Positions 35,640 through 46,979 of a stretch of 64,000 nucleotides of DNA are shown here, piece by piece (the stretch's first letter is position 1; each line of letters starts with the position of its first letter). Source of the stretch: Prosopocoilus inquinatus (lineage: Eukaryota; Arthropoda; Insecta; Coleoptera; Lucanidae); assembly GCA_036172665.1 (NCBI GenBank), contig CM069877.1:17571001-17635000 (forward strand), in the 5' to 3' direction. Both the position numbers and the translations under genes were made by a program. The notes beneath the pieces are model-generated. The model ran no database searches and was not told the DNA's origin. It saw nothing but the letters and a program-made list of their open reading frames with translations.

Positions 35640-37563
35640 AACATTCTCTCTTCATTGAATGCTTATGGTTTACATCAAATAATTAATGAACCGACACGTA
35701 TTACGCATTCTAGTGCCACTTTAATTGATTTTATTATCACCTCTGATACTAGTATCATTCGACATTCTGGGACTTACAATTTACCCAATGTATCTGATCA
35801 TCTTATTTATTGCGATATCGAATGCGAAGCTCATTTCTGCATACCTACAGAACTTTTAAAAATTTTTCGTTTGTTAATTTCAAAATTGATCTAGAAGCAT
35901 TACTATGGCATATTATTTTTCACTTAACTAATGTAAACGATATGGTCGATTTTTTTAATCAGTGCATAATAGGCTTATTTGACATACACGCTCCTTTTAT
36001 TACATCTAAAATAACGAAACCTAAACCTCCTTGGCTCACAGACACAATCAAGTTAATTATATCTTTACGTGATGAGGCGCATAACGTTTTACCAAAACTA
36101 AATTGCCTGTACACTGGGAATACTATAAAACACTTCGAAATCTGACCACCAATGCTGTTAGACAAGAAAATAAAGCTTATTTTAATTATACTCTTACACA
36201 TGCAACTCCGAGAACCAACAAACTTAACGAATTAAATATCTATTCTCATAGGCGTAAAACTATTCCTGATCATTTGTCTGATGTTAATGTTATTAACCAT
36301 TTCTTCATTAATTCTATTCCACCTTTTAATGATGATGTCGAACTTTTAAACTTTTATCAAAACCAACATCAAGTGAATTTTGACTCTTTTATATATATAT
36401 TATGTGATATTACGGACGAAATTTTTAGAAATATTGAAGTTGGTAAGCTTACAGCATTAATATTAATAGATTTCTCTAGAGGTTTTGACACCGTCAGTCA
36501 CAGTCTTCTACTGGCTATTCTGAAGTACATTGGGTTGTCTTGCGATGCTGTCAAACTAATTAAAGACTTTCTTGTGAATCGATCGCAAAAAGTTATGATC
36601 GGTTCATCTGTTTCTGATGTTTTAAAATTATCACAAGGTGTACCTCAAGGTTCAATCTTGGGACCCTTATTATTTAATATATATACTGGCAATCTCACTA
36701 GTGTTTTAAGATACTGTCATATACATCGTTATGCTGATGATCTTCAATTATTTTATTCCTTTCGTCCAGAAAATGCTATCGATGCCATGGAAAATATCAA
36801 TGCTGACCTTGTTTCGTTTTTAGATTATTCGAGAAAGCATTCTCTAATCATTAATCCTTCTAAATCGAAACTTATTTTATTTGGCGCAGTGAAGGCTCGA
36901 GAAAATATTAAAAATCATTTTTCAGTTAAGATTGGCGATTCTACATTATCTCCGGTTGAAATAGTTAAAAATTTGGGCTTATATATTGATACTAACTTAC
37001 GTTTCTCCAAGCATATTTCTGCATGTATTCAGAAATCAATTTCAAACTTGAAATTAATTTACTCCAATCGATCATTTTTAAATAAACGTGTTAGGTGTGT
37101 CTTGGTGGAATCTTTGGTACTTCCGCATTTTAATTTCTGCAATATAGTCTATGATCCATGTTTAAAATATATAGACTCGAAGAGAATTCAGAAAGTTCCG
37201 AATTCATGCATAAGATTAATATTTGGTCTGCGAAGGAGTCATGTATCGATTAAATTAAAAGAACTTACTTGGCTGAATATGAAGACAAGAAGACTGTTAC
37301 ATTCTGCTTGTCTTTTTCATAAAATCATTCAGACCCTGACACCACCTTACTTGTATAATAAAATAAGTTTTCGTACGGACGTTCACAACATAAACCTTCG
37401 TTTTAAGGGACCATTAACGCCTGCTAGTCATGAAACTGCTATATTCGAAAGATCCTTTACCTTTAATATTTCTAAAATTTATAATAAGTTACCGTCCGAA
37501 TTAAAAATGTGTTCGATTTTGGCTTTCAAGAGACACCTGCGGAATCATCTCTTGAGCATGTGA
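35640..37563 (+). pseudogene. LINE (non-LTR retrotransposon), 5'-truncated and internally deleted
   Basis: 35655-35894 encodes the end of an apurinic-type endonuclease (INEPTRITHSSATLIDFIIT...VSDH). After a frame change, 35810-36145 continues toward the linker, and a further shift near 36100 enters the 486-codon frame 36103-37563. That frame has DFSRGFDTVSH, SQGVPQGSILGPLLF and RYADDLQLF (YADD at 36730-36741), then the thumb VKNLGLYIDTNLRF and a C-terminal domain. The step from DEIFRNI directly to EVGKLTALILIDFSRGF skips the usual fingers region, so an internal deletion of a few hundred bases is likely near 36430-36450. The fragments at 5521-6300 and 21779-22558 belong to the same family. Confidence 0.92.
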
Positions 37564-37830
37564 ATTTTCCCTTTAATTAGTTTTCCATAGATGAGTTGCT
37601 TTAATATTTTTCTTAATTTAATTAGAGAAGACAGCAAATACTGAATTATTTTCAAGCTTAATACGCAATGTTTTTTTTTTCTAATCTAATAGTTTTTTTT
37701 CTCACTACCTTCATGGTTGATTTGTAAATCAGACAACTTTATGTTAATCTGAAATCAACCCTGTGATTCGACAAATTATTTTTTGTTATTTACTAATGTG
37801 TATGTACATATGAGAATTCGAATAAATGCT

Positions 37831-37836
<6 letters not shown>

Positions 37837-37861
<25 letters not shown>

Positions 37862-37880
37862 TTATTTTTATTATTATTAC
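37837..37880. repeat. (ATT)n tail of the LINE
   Basis: gaataaatgct is followed by att/ttt repeats. This is a typical 3' tail of I/Jockey-like LINEs and marks the 3' end of the element. Confidence 0.75.
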
Positions 37881-37889
37881 AATATCAAG

Positions 37890-38948
37890 GCTATAGTTTT
37901 TGAAAAAAAAAATATATATATATATTTTAATAAAGTTTCCTGCAAAGATTTTATTACAAATGTATCTAAGTTATTCATACACAAATTGTTATGACGTATT
38001 CTTAACTGAAATAATTTTTCACATTCTTTTATTTTCCTTAAAGCAAAAAGAAAAATTAAAAAATAGAAATTTTGGTCAAAAATTCAAATCAACCATAATG
38101 TGTGATTGTGTGTGATTGTTAGAATCGGAGAAAAAATATTTATTTAGAAATATGAAAATCCAATATGGCGCCCATAGGGAAAAAAAGTTGACAGTCGTAT
38201 CTCTACAATTTTCACAGTTCGGGTAAATGTAATGACAGATTTATATTCTACGTAAAAAAGTGCCTTAATAATGTGTAACTTATAAATGTCTAGCTTTATC
38301 GGTTTTCAATTTAAAAAATTAAACGAAAATGAAAAAATTTAGTTTTTTCTCAATATCTCCAAAACGAAGAGGAATAATTTAAATTGGTTTTCAGATTATT
38401 AATTAGCATGAAAATACGCAACTTTAACCTAATTTAACCGACCTCATATCTCTTAAGATAAGCGAGATCCCCATGCTTGGGCTCGAAACATGGACAGCCT
38501 GTATGCCTTTACTCTATTATTATCTATTCATTATTATTATTATTAAATATCTTGAAACCGAGTGAATGAAAAATTCTCAAATTTCATAGACAGATTCATC
38601 TTCAAGAGCACTTTAAAAAACGTACATGGAATTTTGCTGTAAAATAATTAAGGAAGACAATATTCGAGCACCTTTAAATTAACATGGGATATCCTATGTT
38701 GCGTTTCAAAATGCAGCACTCTGTATCTGATAGATTTCAGAGAAGCAGAAATTATTGCCGTAACAAGTTTTTTCGAAACATCAAAAATAAAGACTTTTCC
38801 CATTTGATGCCGACCTTTTGGCGATCACTGTATATTGAATCCATCTTGAGAAGGGGCGTGAATATGATTGAATTTGTCAAAAAGGCATGTTGTCATTTGA
38901 CGGAACTTTTCCTTTCAACGAATAGCATTGAGGGCAGTGCTTTATATG
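37890..38948. other. No gene recognised
   Basis: AT-rich sequence with short frames, including one of 135 codons at 38684-39091 that runs into the BEL LTR and so cannot be ancestral. Confidence 0.45.
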
Positions 38949-39116
38949 TGTTGATTCGATATAGTGGACTGTATTTCTTTGTGTTTGTTTGCAGAAAAAT
39001 TTCGCTGGTACAATTACCTTTTTTTTATATGAAAGTTTTTTTTTTATATTGCAATTGTTTTTTTTTTTTACAAGTGTATGTGATTCATTAAAATGAACGT
39101 AAAAATCGTGTTAACA
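38949..39116 (-). repeat. BEL/Pao 3' LTR
   Basis: 168 bp. On the minus strand it starts tgttaacacg and ends aatcaaca. Identical to 44708-44875. Confidence 0.95.
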
Positions 39117-39217
39117 TAGCTCCCCGCCTTGAACATTTTTTTTTTTTAAGAAAGTGTTCAAATATTCATAAATTGCAGGTAAGTATGAACTGATTGTAAT
39201 AATGAAAATGAATTATT

Positions 39218-42200
39218 TTAACTGTTTTTAACATGCACAATTTCACTGTCACTACTGCCATTTTCAGGTACTGGAAGGGGACACAACTTCGCTACTGCTC
39301 GCTTGAAATTGCCTTTATGAGTCTTGACTGTAGCAACTCGAACTACGTTGTCGTCACCGGGATGAAGCTCTACTATTCTTCCAAGGAGCCACTGGGAAGG
39401 AGGTAAGTTATCCTGTTTGATTATTACCAAACTTCCAATCTTTAGCCCTGGATTTTTGCTCTTCCATTTCTTTCTTTCTTGCAGATGATACAAATATTCT
39501 TGTGACCACCGCTTCCAAAAACTTTGTACCAACTGTTGCTGTAACTGGAAACGCGACAGCCTGTTTGTTGGTGTGTCCAGCAATTGCGGTTCCGGAATAG
39601 CAGTCAATGGTTTGCCAATCAAGAAATGAGCTGGAGTTAGTGGCTGCAGATCATCAACATCCGATGACAGAGGGTATAAAGGTCTAGAATTTAAAGTTGC
39701 TTCTATCTGTGTTAAGATTGTGTAAAATTCTTCATATGTTAATTTTGTGTCATTAATTACTCTTGATAAATGATGTTTTATGTTTTTTATGTTTGATTCC
39801 CAAAGCCCTCCGAAATGAGGCGAGTTTGGGGGAATAAAATGCCAGGTTATATTTTCATTTGTACAATAATTTGTTATTTCTGTTTTAGAGTTTGAGAAAA
39901 ATTCATGCAAGGCAGATAGTTTCTTAGCTGCTCCGATAAAATTTGTTGCATTATCTGAATATAAATGAGCTGGTTTGCCTCTTCGTGATGCAAATCTTCT
40001 CAAAGCAGCAAGGAATGTTTCGCTTGATAAATCTGTCACAAGTTCAAGATGCATAGCTTTAGTAGAAAAGCAGATGAAAAGACAAATGTAGCCCTTTATA
40101 GTCTTTGAACCTCGACCTTTGCGATCTTTTATATTAAAAGGCCCTGCATAATCTATTCCCGTGATATAAAATGGATTATTAACTGTAACTCTTTCTTTTG
40201 GCAAATTTGCCATTATTTGATCAAAAGATTTTGGTTTAGATTTAAAACATCTGATGCAACCTCGCACTACTGACTTAGCCACACTCATTCCAGATGTAAC
40301 CCAAAAATGCTGTCTTACTGTAAATAATAACAATTGTGGACCTGCATGAAGTAATGTTATATGCGTATTTTCAAAAATTAGTTTTGCTAAACGATGTTTT
40401 CCCGATAAAATCAAAGGATGTTTCTGAGCAAAATCTAAATAAGAGTTTTTTAATCGACCACCGACTCTTAATAAACCTTCAGTATCAATGAACGGAGCAA
40501 GGGATAATAAATTGTGTTTTGGCTTTAAATTTTTATTATTTAGTAATAAATTAATTTCTTGAGGAAAACTGTCTTGTTGTGACAATTTTATTAATTGTTT
40601 CATACTGAGATCTAATTCTGCAATAGTCAAATATCCGTATGGCCGTTCAGATTTTTGTTTCTTAATGTTTAAGATGAATCGTAAAATGTATGCCATTGTT
40701 CTTTTCAACCTATTCAAACTAGAAAACCTTTCGAATATCTGAAAATTATTTTCAACAGTAGCTGAGCAAACATTATTTTTAGAATATTTAATTGAAATTG
40801 AGAATGCGGATGATGGCCAATGATTAGTTGGAAGAGACAACCATGAAGGGCCGTTCCACCACAATTGAGACTTGAGTAAATTTTCAGGAGAAATTCCTCG
40901 TGATGTAAGATCGGCAGGATTATCTTTTGTGTTTATGTACTTCCAATTACTAATCTGTGTTAATTCTTGAATTTTAGAAATGCGATTTCTTACAAAAATT
41001 GGTAATGAATGAGATGGAGAGTTAATCCAGTGTAATATTATTTGAGAATCTGACCATAGATGATATGAGCATTCGATAGTGAATGATTTTTGTACTTTGT
41101 TAATTAATTGACTTAACAACAAAGCACTGCACAATTCTAATCTTGGCATAGTTAAACATTTCAGTGGAGCAACCTTTGTCTTTCCGCATAAGAGATTAAT
41201 TAAAATCTTTTCTTTTTGATCGATGCTGCGAACGTATACACACGCACCGTATGCGTTTTGTGACGCGTCACAGAAACCATGTAATTCGATTTCTGTAGAA
41301 TTTTTACAAATGACGTGCCTATCTAATTTGAGTTGATTTAATTTTGTTAAATTATTTCTGAATCGTATCCACGTAGCTTTCAAATCGTCTGGAATAGGAT
41401 CATTCCAATCTAATTTAAGAGACCATAGTTTTTGAATAATTATTTTTGAGAAAATAGTGCATGGGCTTAACAAACCTAATGGATCAAAAATCCTTGCTAC
41501 GTCAGATAAGATTGATCGTTTATTAATTGATAAAGAATTTTCAAAATTTTTGATTTGAAAACCTAATGTATCAGATTTACTGTACCATTTTATTCCTAAA
41601 GTTTTTGAAAACTCATTATCTCCTAAATTTAAAACACTCACAGGTTCATTTTCATTTTGAAACTCTTGCAAGAAAAGCTGACTATTAGAATTCCATTTTC
41701 TTAATGGGAAACATGCTGAATTTAGAATTGATGCAATTTCTTTACATACATTGATTGCAACTGTTTCAGAATCAAAACCTGTTATGAGATCATCAACATA
41801 AAAATCATTTTTTATTATTGAAGATGCGAAAGAAGATTTTGTTTGATATTCATGAGCCAACTGCTTTAAGCATCTTATGGCTAAATACGGAGCAGATCTA
41901 GTGCCGTAGGTAACTGTATTTAAAGTGTAAATGGAAATTGGATCGTCTGAACTAAATCTCCAAACAATATTTTGAAGATGTCTGTCATCAGGATGAATGA
42001 CGACCTGCCTATACATTTTTTCTATATCTGCCGAAACTGCAAAAGGATGTTGTCTGAATTTTATGAGTATAGAAAATATTTCATTCTGAATGGGTGGCCC
42101 TGTAAATTGTAAATCATTAACTGACCAACCTGAATCAGAATTCGCTGATCCATCAAAGACTACTCTTAGTTTAGTAGTCAAACTTTCTTGTCTAAAAACA

Positions 42201-44407
42201 CCATGATGTGGCAAAAAATATGCTGTATTGGAAGGAATTAAATTTACTTGAGACATGTGGTTTAAATCTATGTATTCTTTTATGAATTGAGAATATTGAA
42301 ATTTTAGATTAGAATCGTATGAAAATTTACGTTCTAATTGTTGTTGACGTTTAATTGATAATGGTTTTGAGTTACCTAAATTAGAAGCAGAATGTTTTAG
42401 TGGTATTCGAACAATGAACCGTCCTTCTTCATTTCTAGAAAACGTTTCTAGGAAATGTTTTTCGCAATAAACATCATCTGAAGACATAGAATGCTCGTTA
42501 TTAATTTCCTCTATCTCCCAAAATTTCTGCAATTCAGAATCAAGATTGCTGTGAGTTTTAGAAAAATTGCAATGAATTTTTGAAATGGATTCTGAGATGG
42601 TACCTGATATAATCCAACCGAATTCTGTGTTTTGAAGAACTGGCATATTCTTACCCAACTGAATTCTTTGATGATGAAGAATATTCCAAAAAATACCTGC
42701 ACCAATAAGTACATCTATTTCACTAGGCTCGGTGAATTGAGGATCTGCCAATTGAATGTTGGCTGGAATATTCCATGAGCTGGTGTTGATAGTGAATGAA
42801 GGCAAATTACCTGTAATTGTGGGCAAAATAAAACAACAAAGATTAGTAGAAAATTCATAATTGAGTGAATATATCACAATGTTGCATTTTTTTTTAATGA
42901 CTGATGAAACGCCATTGATTCCTCCAATGGTCATGTTTGTTGAATGTTCTTCTAATCCTAACTTTTTGCAAAATTTTGAAGTAAGAAAATTTGACTGAGA
43001 ACCACAGTCAAGTAAAGCTTTTGCAGTATGAATGTTGCCAAAAACATCTGGAACTAAAATTGATACAGTGGAAAGCAGAACATGTTGATTAGGATAATGA
43101 CTTGTGAAACTAACTTGTGGCGAAATTGTTGTTGATGCATTTGGATGAATTGTTTTTGATGTAATTGGTTCACGTGTATATAATAATTCTGGATGAAGTA
43201 AAGTGTTATGTTTAGCTTTGCACTTTTTACAAAATCCAGATCTGCAGTTTTTAGTTGTGTGGCCTGAACGTAAACAGTTATTACAAAGATTCAGCTGCTT
43301 TACTGTTTTTAATTTATCTGACAAATTTAATTTTAAGAATTTTTCACAATAATAAATTAAATGTGCCCCATTACATACAGGACATTTCACATTTGAGGAT
43401 ATTAACGAAACTTGTTTGATATTATTATGTAACTGTTTATGTTCTTTGGCAATTTTATTATGATTGATTTCAAGTGTTTCTAGAAAATCTGCTCTTGAAT
43501 TCAAAAAACTCTTGAATTCAGAAAGTGTTGGGAAATTATTGCCTGTTTTAACTTTTTCCCATTCCCGAACAGTAAATTTGTCTAATTTTGACGTAATTAA
43601 AAATATCAACAAAGTGTCCCAATGTTCTGTTGGTTGTTCTAGTGTTTGAAGAGCTCTTAAATGTTTAAAAATGGTATCTATCAAGTCTCTTATTCCTCTT
43701 GAGGACTCCTTTGTAAGTGAATTTAATTCAAACAGAGATTTGATGTGATTATTAATTAACAATCTGATGTTATTATACCTATTGCAAAGTAGTTCCCATG
43801 CGATTATGTAATTTTCGGATGAGAATTCTAGAGACTGTATAACCTTTAGTGCGTCACCTTCTAGTGAAGCACGTAAATAATGATACTTCTGAACATTGTC
43901 AATTGATTTGTTTGAATTAATTAGTGACTCAAAAGTATCTTTGAATTCCAACCAATTATCATATGCACCGTTAAATTTTGCAAGTTTAATTGTTGGAAGT
44001 TTAATGTTGTGAGAAATACCGTTTTGTTTTGAGGAATCTGATATGCCAGTGATACTGTCGCTTTGAATTTGGATGACAGGTGTGCAGACTTGCTTTAAAA
44101 TAAATTTTGCGTCTGTGATTGCGGATGAATGCTTTTCAGTGAAATCTTCTCTCTCTAAATATTGCCTTTCTAAGTCATCTTCATCGCAAATATATTCTAT
44201 TTTACTCTGAGTTTCATCAAATTCCTCAAACAACGATGCAAACTTGCTACTACGATCTTGCAATTCAATGATTGTTTTTTCTGCTAAAACTTGATCACTT
44301 GCATATGCATCTTGAACTGTGCGTAAATATTTTATAAAATTTGTTAGTTTGTATTTAATAGTACCTCGTTTACGCACAAGTTTTTCAGTAGATGTGACGT
44401 CTTGCAT
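39218..44407 (-). CDS. BEL/Pao Gag-Pol polyprotein, 1729 aa, uninterrupted
   Basis: The minus-strand frame starts at ATG 44407. Domains in order: coiled Gag start; DUF1759-type Gag at about 137-290; Cys-rich knuckles at about 342-398 (CPVC, CNNCLRSGHTTKNC, CKKC); aspartic protease with LLDCGSQ (D467); reverse transcriptase from about 745, with D794 and YVDD at 870-873; RNase H with HGFCDAS (D1047) and WSD (D1120); integrase HHCC finger (H1354, H1367, C1384, C1387); integrase core D1419, D1485 and E1537; and a DUF5641-type C-terminus ending near residue 1710. All catalytic residues are present. The protein would copy the element RNA into DNA and integrate it. No env-like frame follows. Confidence 0.97.
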   Translation of the reverse strand: MQDVTSTEKLVRKRGTIKYKLTNFIKYLRTVQDAYASDQVLAEKTIIELQDRSSKFASLFEEFDETQSKIEYICDEDDLERQYLEREDFTEKHSSAITDAKFILKQVCTPVIQIQSDSITGISDSSKQNGISHNIKLPTIKLAKFNGAYDNWLEFKDTFESLINSNKSIDNVQKYHYLRASLEGDALKVIQSLEFSSENYIIAWELLCNRYNNIRLLINNHIKSLFELNSLTKESSRGIRDLIDTIFKHLRALQTLEQPTEHWDTLLIFLITSKLDKFTVREWEKVKTGNNFPTLSEFKSFLNSRADFLETLEINHNKIAKEHKQLHNNIKQVSLISSNVKCPVCNGAHLIYYCEKFLKLNLSDKLKTVKQLNLCNNCLRSGHTTKNCRSGFCKKCKAKHNTLLHPELLYTREPITSKTIHPNASTTISPQVSFTSHYPNQHVLLSTVSILVPDVFGNIHTAKALLDCGSQSNFLTSKFCKKLGLEEHSTNMTIGGINGVSSVIKKKCNIVIYSLNYEFSTNLCCFILPTITGNLPSFTINTSSWNIPANIQLADPQFTEPSEIDVLIGAGIFWNILHHQRIQLGKNMPVLQNTEFGWIISGTISESISKIHCNFSKTHSNLDSELQKFWEIEEINNEHSMSSDDVYCEKHFLETFSRNEEGRFIVRIPLKHSASNLGNSKPLSIKRQQQLERKFSYDSNLKFQYSQFIKEYIDLNHMSQVNLIPSNTAYFLPHHGVFRQESLTTKLRVVFDGSANSDSGWSVNDLQFTGPPIQNEIFSILIKFRQHPFAVSADIEKMYRQVVIHPDDRHLQNIVWRFSSDDPISIYTLNTVTYGTRSAPYLAIRCLKQLAHEYQTKSSFASSIIKNDFYVDDLITGFDSETVAINVCKEIASILNSACFPLRKWNSNSQLFLQEFQNENEPVSVLNLGDNEFSKTLGIKWYSKSDTLGFQIKNFENSLSINKRSILSDVARIFDPLGLLSPCTIFSKIIIQKLWSLKLDWNDPIPDDLKATWIRFRNNLTKLNQLKLDRHVICKNSTEIELHGFCDASQNAYGACVYVRSIDQKEKILINLLCGKTKVAPLKCLTMPRLELCSALLLSQLINKVQKSFTIECSYHLWSDSQIILHWINSPSHSLPIFVRNRISKIQELTQISNWKYINTKDNPADLTSRGISPENLLKSQLWWNGPSWLSLPTNHWPSSAFSISIKYSKNNVCSATVENNFQIFERFSSLNRLKRTMAYILRFILNIKKQKSERPYGYLTIAELDLSMKQLIKLSQQDSFPQEINLLLNNKNLKPKHNLLSLAPFIDTEGLLRVGGRLKNSYLDFAQKHPLILSGKHRLAKLIFENTHITLLHAGPQLLLFTVRQHFWVTSGMSVAKSVVRGCIRCFKSKPKSFDQIMANLPKERVTVNNPFYITGIDYAGPFNIKDRKGRGSKTIKGYICLFICFSTKAMHLELVTDLSSETFLAALRRFASRRGKPAHLYSDNATNFIGAAKKLSALHEFFSNSKTEITNYCTNENITWHFIPPNSPHFGGLWESNIKNIKHHLSRVINDTKLTYEEFYTILTQIEATLNSRPLYPLSSDVDDLQPLTPAHFLIGKPLTAIPEPQLLDTPTNRLSRFQLQQQLVQSFWKRWSQEYLYHLQERKKWKSKNPGLKIGSLVIIKQDNLPPSQWLLGRIVELHPGDDNVVRVATVKTHKGNFKRAVAKLCPLPVPENGSSDSEIVHVKNS

Positions 44408-44677
44408 GACTTTTCAAATTCAGAAAACTATGAATTGAATTATTGTAACCTAGTTACAAAGAAATTGTGTTAATGTGTAAAAATATTTGTCAAAATATTT
44501 TCTTTTGCAAATAAATGTATAAAAGTATGAATGTGTTTTATAAATGTGTACTACCTTAACACAGATAGCAGCCTACAAATTCTAGAACTGTTCTAGAGCC
44601 TTATCTGTAGTCCTGAACGATAGTTTTCTATGCGGTGTTTCTCTTCTTCGCTGATGCGCTTAGTTCTTGTAAATCTT

Positions 44678-44698
44678 GAATCCGGCTCGATCGGACCA
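44678..44698 (-). promoter_or_regulatory. BEL/Pao primer binding site (putative)
   Basis: Read on the minus strand, tggtccgatcgagccggatt begins nine bases inside the 5' LTR. Its complement ends in ...cggacca, with a T-arm-like gaatccggctcga, which resembles insect tRNA-Tyr. The match was made by eye. Confidence 0.55.
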
Positions 44699-44707
44699 AA
44701 AATAATA

Positions 44708-44875
44708 TGTTGATTCGATATAGTGGACTGTATTTCTTTGTGTTTGTTTGCAGAAAAATTTCGCTGGTACAATTACCTTTTTTTTATATGAAAGTTTTTT
44801 TTTTATATTGCAATTGTTTTTTTTTTTTACAAGTGTATGTGATTCATTAAAATGAACGTAAAAATCGTGTTAACA
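44708..44875 (-). repeat. BEL/Pao 5' LTR
   Basis: 168 bp. This is the upstream LTR in element orientation and would supply the promoter for the minus-strand transcript. Identical to 38949-39116. Confidence 0.95.
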
Positions 44876-44880
44876 ATATG

Positions 44881-45441
44881 AAAGAAAGAAGAGCCAGTCA
44901 CGCTGTCAAATTCAAAAACGTTGTTTTGAAAATAATGATTTAAGGGAACACATGAACTACGACGCTCACCTTAAATGATACCACACTCTTAAGAACATTC
45001 AGCGTATGGTGAGCATCATTGCAGCTAACTTGAAAAAAAAAGACACGCGAAGCTAACCTAAAAACTTCTAAAAACAACGGCAACGTTAGAAACAACCTGA
45101 TTCTATTAATCTTCAGTCCTTGAGGAAATAACTGATACTTTTCAAATCCTGCAATTGAAGGGACTGTCCGTCCTTGGCTCCTCTGCCAATAAAAGGCGCC
45201 GAGGGCGAAGTTTTTTTTTTTAATAGAATTTTCCGAATTAATCATGAAAAGAGGTTGTTTTAATTCAACTACTATATGTTGTCTACCTATCTATCACTAG
45301 ATGTTATTAAAGGAAAGTTCCTAACAAATATGAAAATCATACCGATGGCATGTATGATGAAATCCGGCCACGTTCTTACATTTTATTGGCTACCTTTTCA
45401 ATTATAATTTTTGTTCGTTTATAGTTAGAAATTTCCCTGAA
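44881..45441. other. Upstream region of the odorant receptor gene
   Basis: No coding exon recognised. A minus-strand frame (44940-45245) has no domain. Promoter elements for the receptor gene could not be pinpointed. Confidence 0.5.
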
Positions 45442-46817
45442 ATGGTTGACTCCCATTGTAAAAACGCCTACGCGGGAGTCGAGTGGATGCTGAAGCAAAC
45501 TGGGATGTGGCACTTGAAGAATCCCTCGCGCCTCTATCGAGCAAAAACTTACATAATCTGGATACTCTTCGTCCCTTTCTATTCGACCATGGTCCTCGAA
45601 GGCTTCACCGTCTACAATAACCTGACGAAGCTATCCGAGATCCTTCTGATCTGGATCGCGACGACGCCAGTCATCGGGAAGCTCGTCGTTTACACTTTCA
45701 AGCGCAAGCTGTTCTTCTCTATGCTCGAAATTCTGGACGCAGACATCTTCAACGCCCCCTACGAACACTTGGAGGAGCCCCTCAAGAAAACTAAGAAGAC
45801 TGTCAATGCCCTGACGAGCCTCTATAAAGTTTCGATTATTTTCGTCATGCTTTTCTACGGCCTCTTCCCCATGGTCGATAACAAACCGCTCCCGATTCCA
45901 TTTTCCTATAATTTAGGCGGCTTTCGGTACTTCATGTACGCCTACCAGCTGATTGCGTTGGGAACCGCCGCCTGGAACCAATGCTCGATGGACACGCTGG
46001 CAGTGAGTTTGATGGGAATAGCTGCCGCACAAATCGATAGTCTCAGAGGGCGGTTATCGGGAATAACCGTCGATCCTGAAGGGAAAACTTCCTCGGCGAG
46101 TTTCGACCGAAACGTCGAGGATACTTTGAAGCACTGTATTTCGCACCACCAGAACATCATCAGGTAAAACACGCACTCATGTTTTGTTTTTTTGGTGTTT
46201 TTTTTTACATCATTTCAAGTATGAGTCATTGCAGATTCGTTGAAGGAATCGATGGGATTTTTAGCATCGGCCTCCTAACCCAATACTTATCAACGGCCAT
46301 CGTACTCTGCACGACCGGCTTCCAAATTCTGTTAATCGTAATTCATCTCAATCTCTCAACGAGTCGAATCTTTAATTGATTTTTTTTCTCCCCTTTCTAG
46401 GTCAAACCCCACTCTTCGCAATTCATTTTGCTATGCTTTTACGTCTTGACCATTTCCACTGAGCTGACGATGTACTGTTGGTTCGGCAACGAAATCATTC
46501 ATAAGGTCGCTTACGAGCTGCGCTCCCTTACTGTTTAATCATGCTGTATTTGCAGAGTCTCAGGATCGGAGAGGCGTGCTACCTAACCGAGTGGTATAAG
46601 TGCAACACCACCTCTAAGAAGATGATGATGATGATAATGGAGAGGGCCAAGAGACCCCTGGGCATTTCGGCGTACAAATTCACCTTTGCGTCTTTGGAGT
46701 CTTTACTCGCCGTAAGTTAATAATGACGAGGACTTATTATTATTACAAACAATTTTTTTTCAGGTCCTCCGCTGGTCGTACTCGATTTTGGCGGTGTTAA
46801 ACCGAATGTACAGCTAA
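45442..46817 (+). CDS. Insect odorant receptor (7tm_6 family), 5 exons, 379 aa
   Basis: Exons 45442-46163, 46235-46337, 46401-46505, 46556-46711 and 46764-46817 join in frame; introns are 71, 63, 50 and 52 nt. All have GT-AG ends, although the third donor (aag|gtcgct) is weak. The first intron is phase 2 and the last three are phase 0, as in insect OR C-termini. Hydrophobic segments number about seven: TYIIWILFVPFYSTM, LLIWIATTPVIGKLVV and SIIFVMLFYGLF early; a middle one; GLLTQYLSTAIVLC in exon 2; FILLCFYVLTIST in exon 3; and the C-terminal SLESLLAVLRWSYSILAVL. The length and the C-terminal SYSILAVLNRM fit the family. Such proteins form odorant-gated channels with Orco in antennal neurons. 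The ligand is unknown. The gene looks intact. Confidence 0.93.
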
Positions 46818-46964
46818 AAATTACGCGAACATGATTCACATTACCAACTCTTGCAAACCACTCTTCGTGAAAATTGGAAGAAAAATTCAAAATATTAGTT
46901 TCGCACGTGCACGCCGTTGTTTTTATAAACAACACTCGGTATATTCCTGCATTTTTGACTTCTA

Positions 46965-46970
46965 AATAAA
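46965..46970 (+). terminator. Polyadenylation signal of the odorant receptor gene
   Basis: AATAAA lies 148 bases after the stop codon, the first good signal downstream on the plus strand. Confidence 0.7.
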
Positions 46971-46979
46971 GTTTTAATC

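Larger units (their letters stand above)
38949..44875 (-). mobile_element. Full-length BEL/Pao LTR retrotransposon, apparently intact
   Basis: Two 168-bp LTRs (38949-39116 and 44708-44875) are identical at every base I compared, including three T-runs of 8, 10 and 12. Identical 5-bp target duplications, atatg, lie at 38944-38948 and 44876-44880. On the minus strand, ggcggggagc forms the polypurine tract next to the 3' LTR. Nine bases after the 5' LTR, a site starting tggtccgatcgagccgg could pair with a tRNA 3' end of tRNA-Tyr type. With one uninterrupted polyprotein frame, this is a very recent and potentially active insertion. Confidence 0.97.

Noticed and set aside
38684..39091. Plus-strand frame of 135 codons
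   Set aside because: Its second half is the BEL/Pao LTR, a recent insertion, so it cannot be an old gene.
44678..44698. A tRNA gene suggested by gaatccggctcga
   Set aside because: Only the acceptor/T-arm complement is present, beside a BEL LTR, so it is a primer binding site rather than a tRNA gene.
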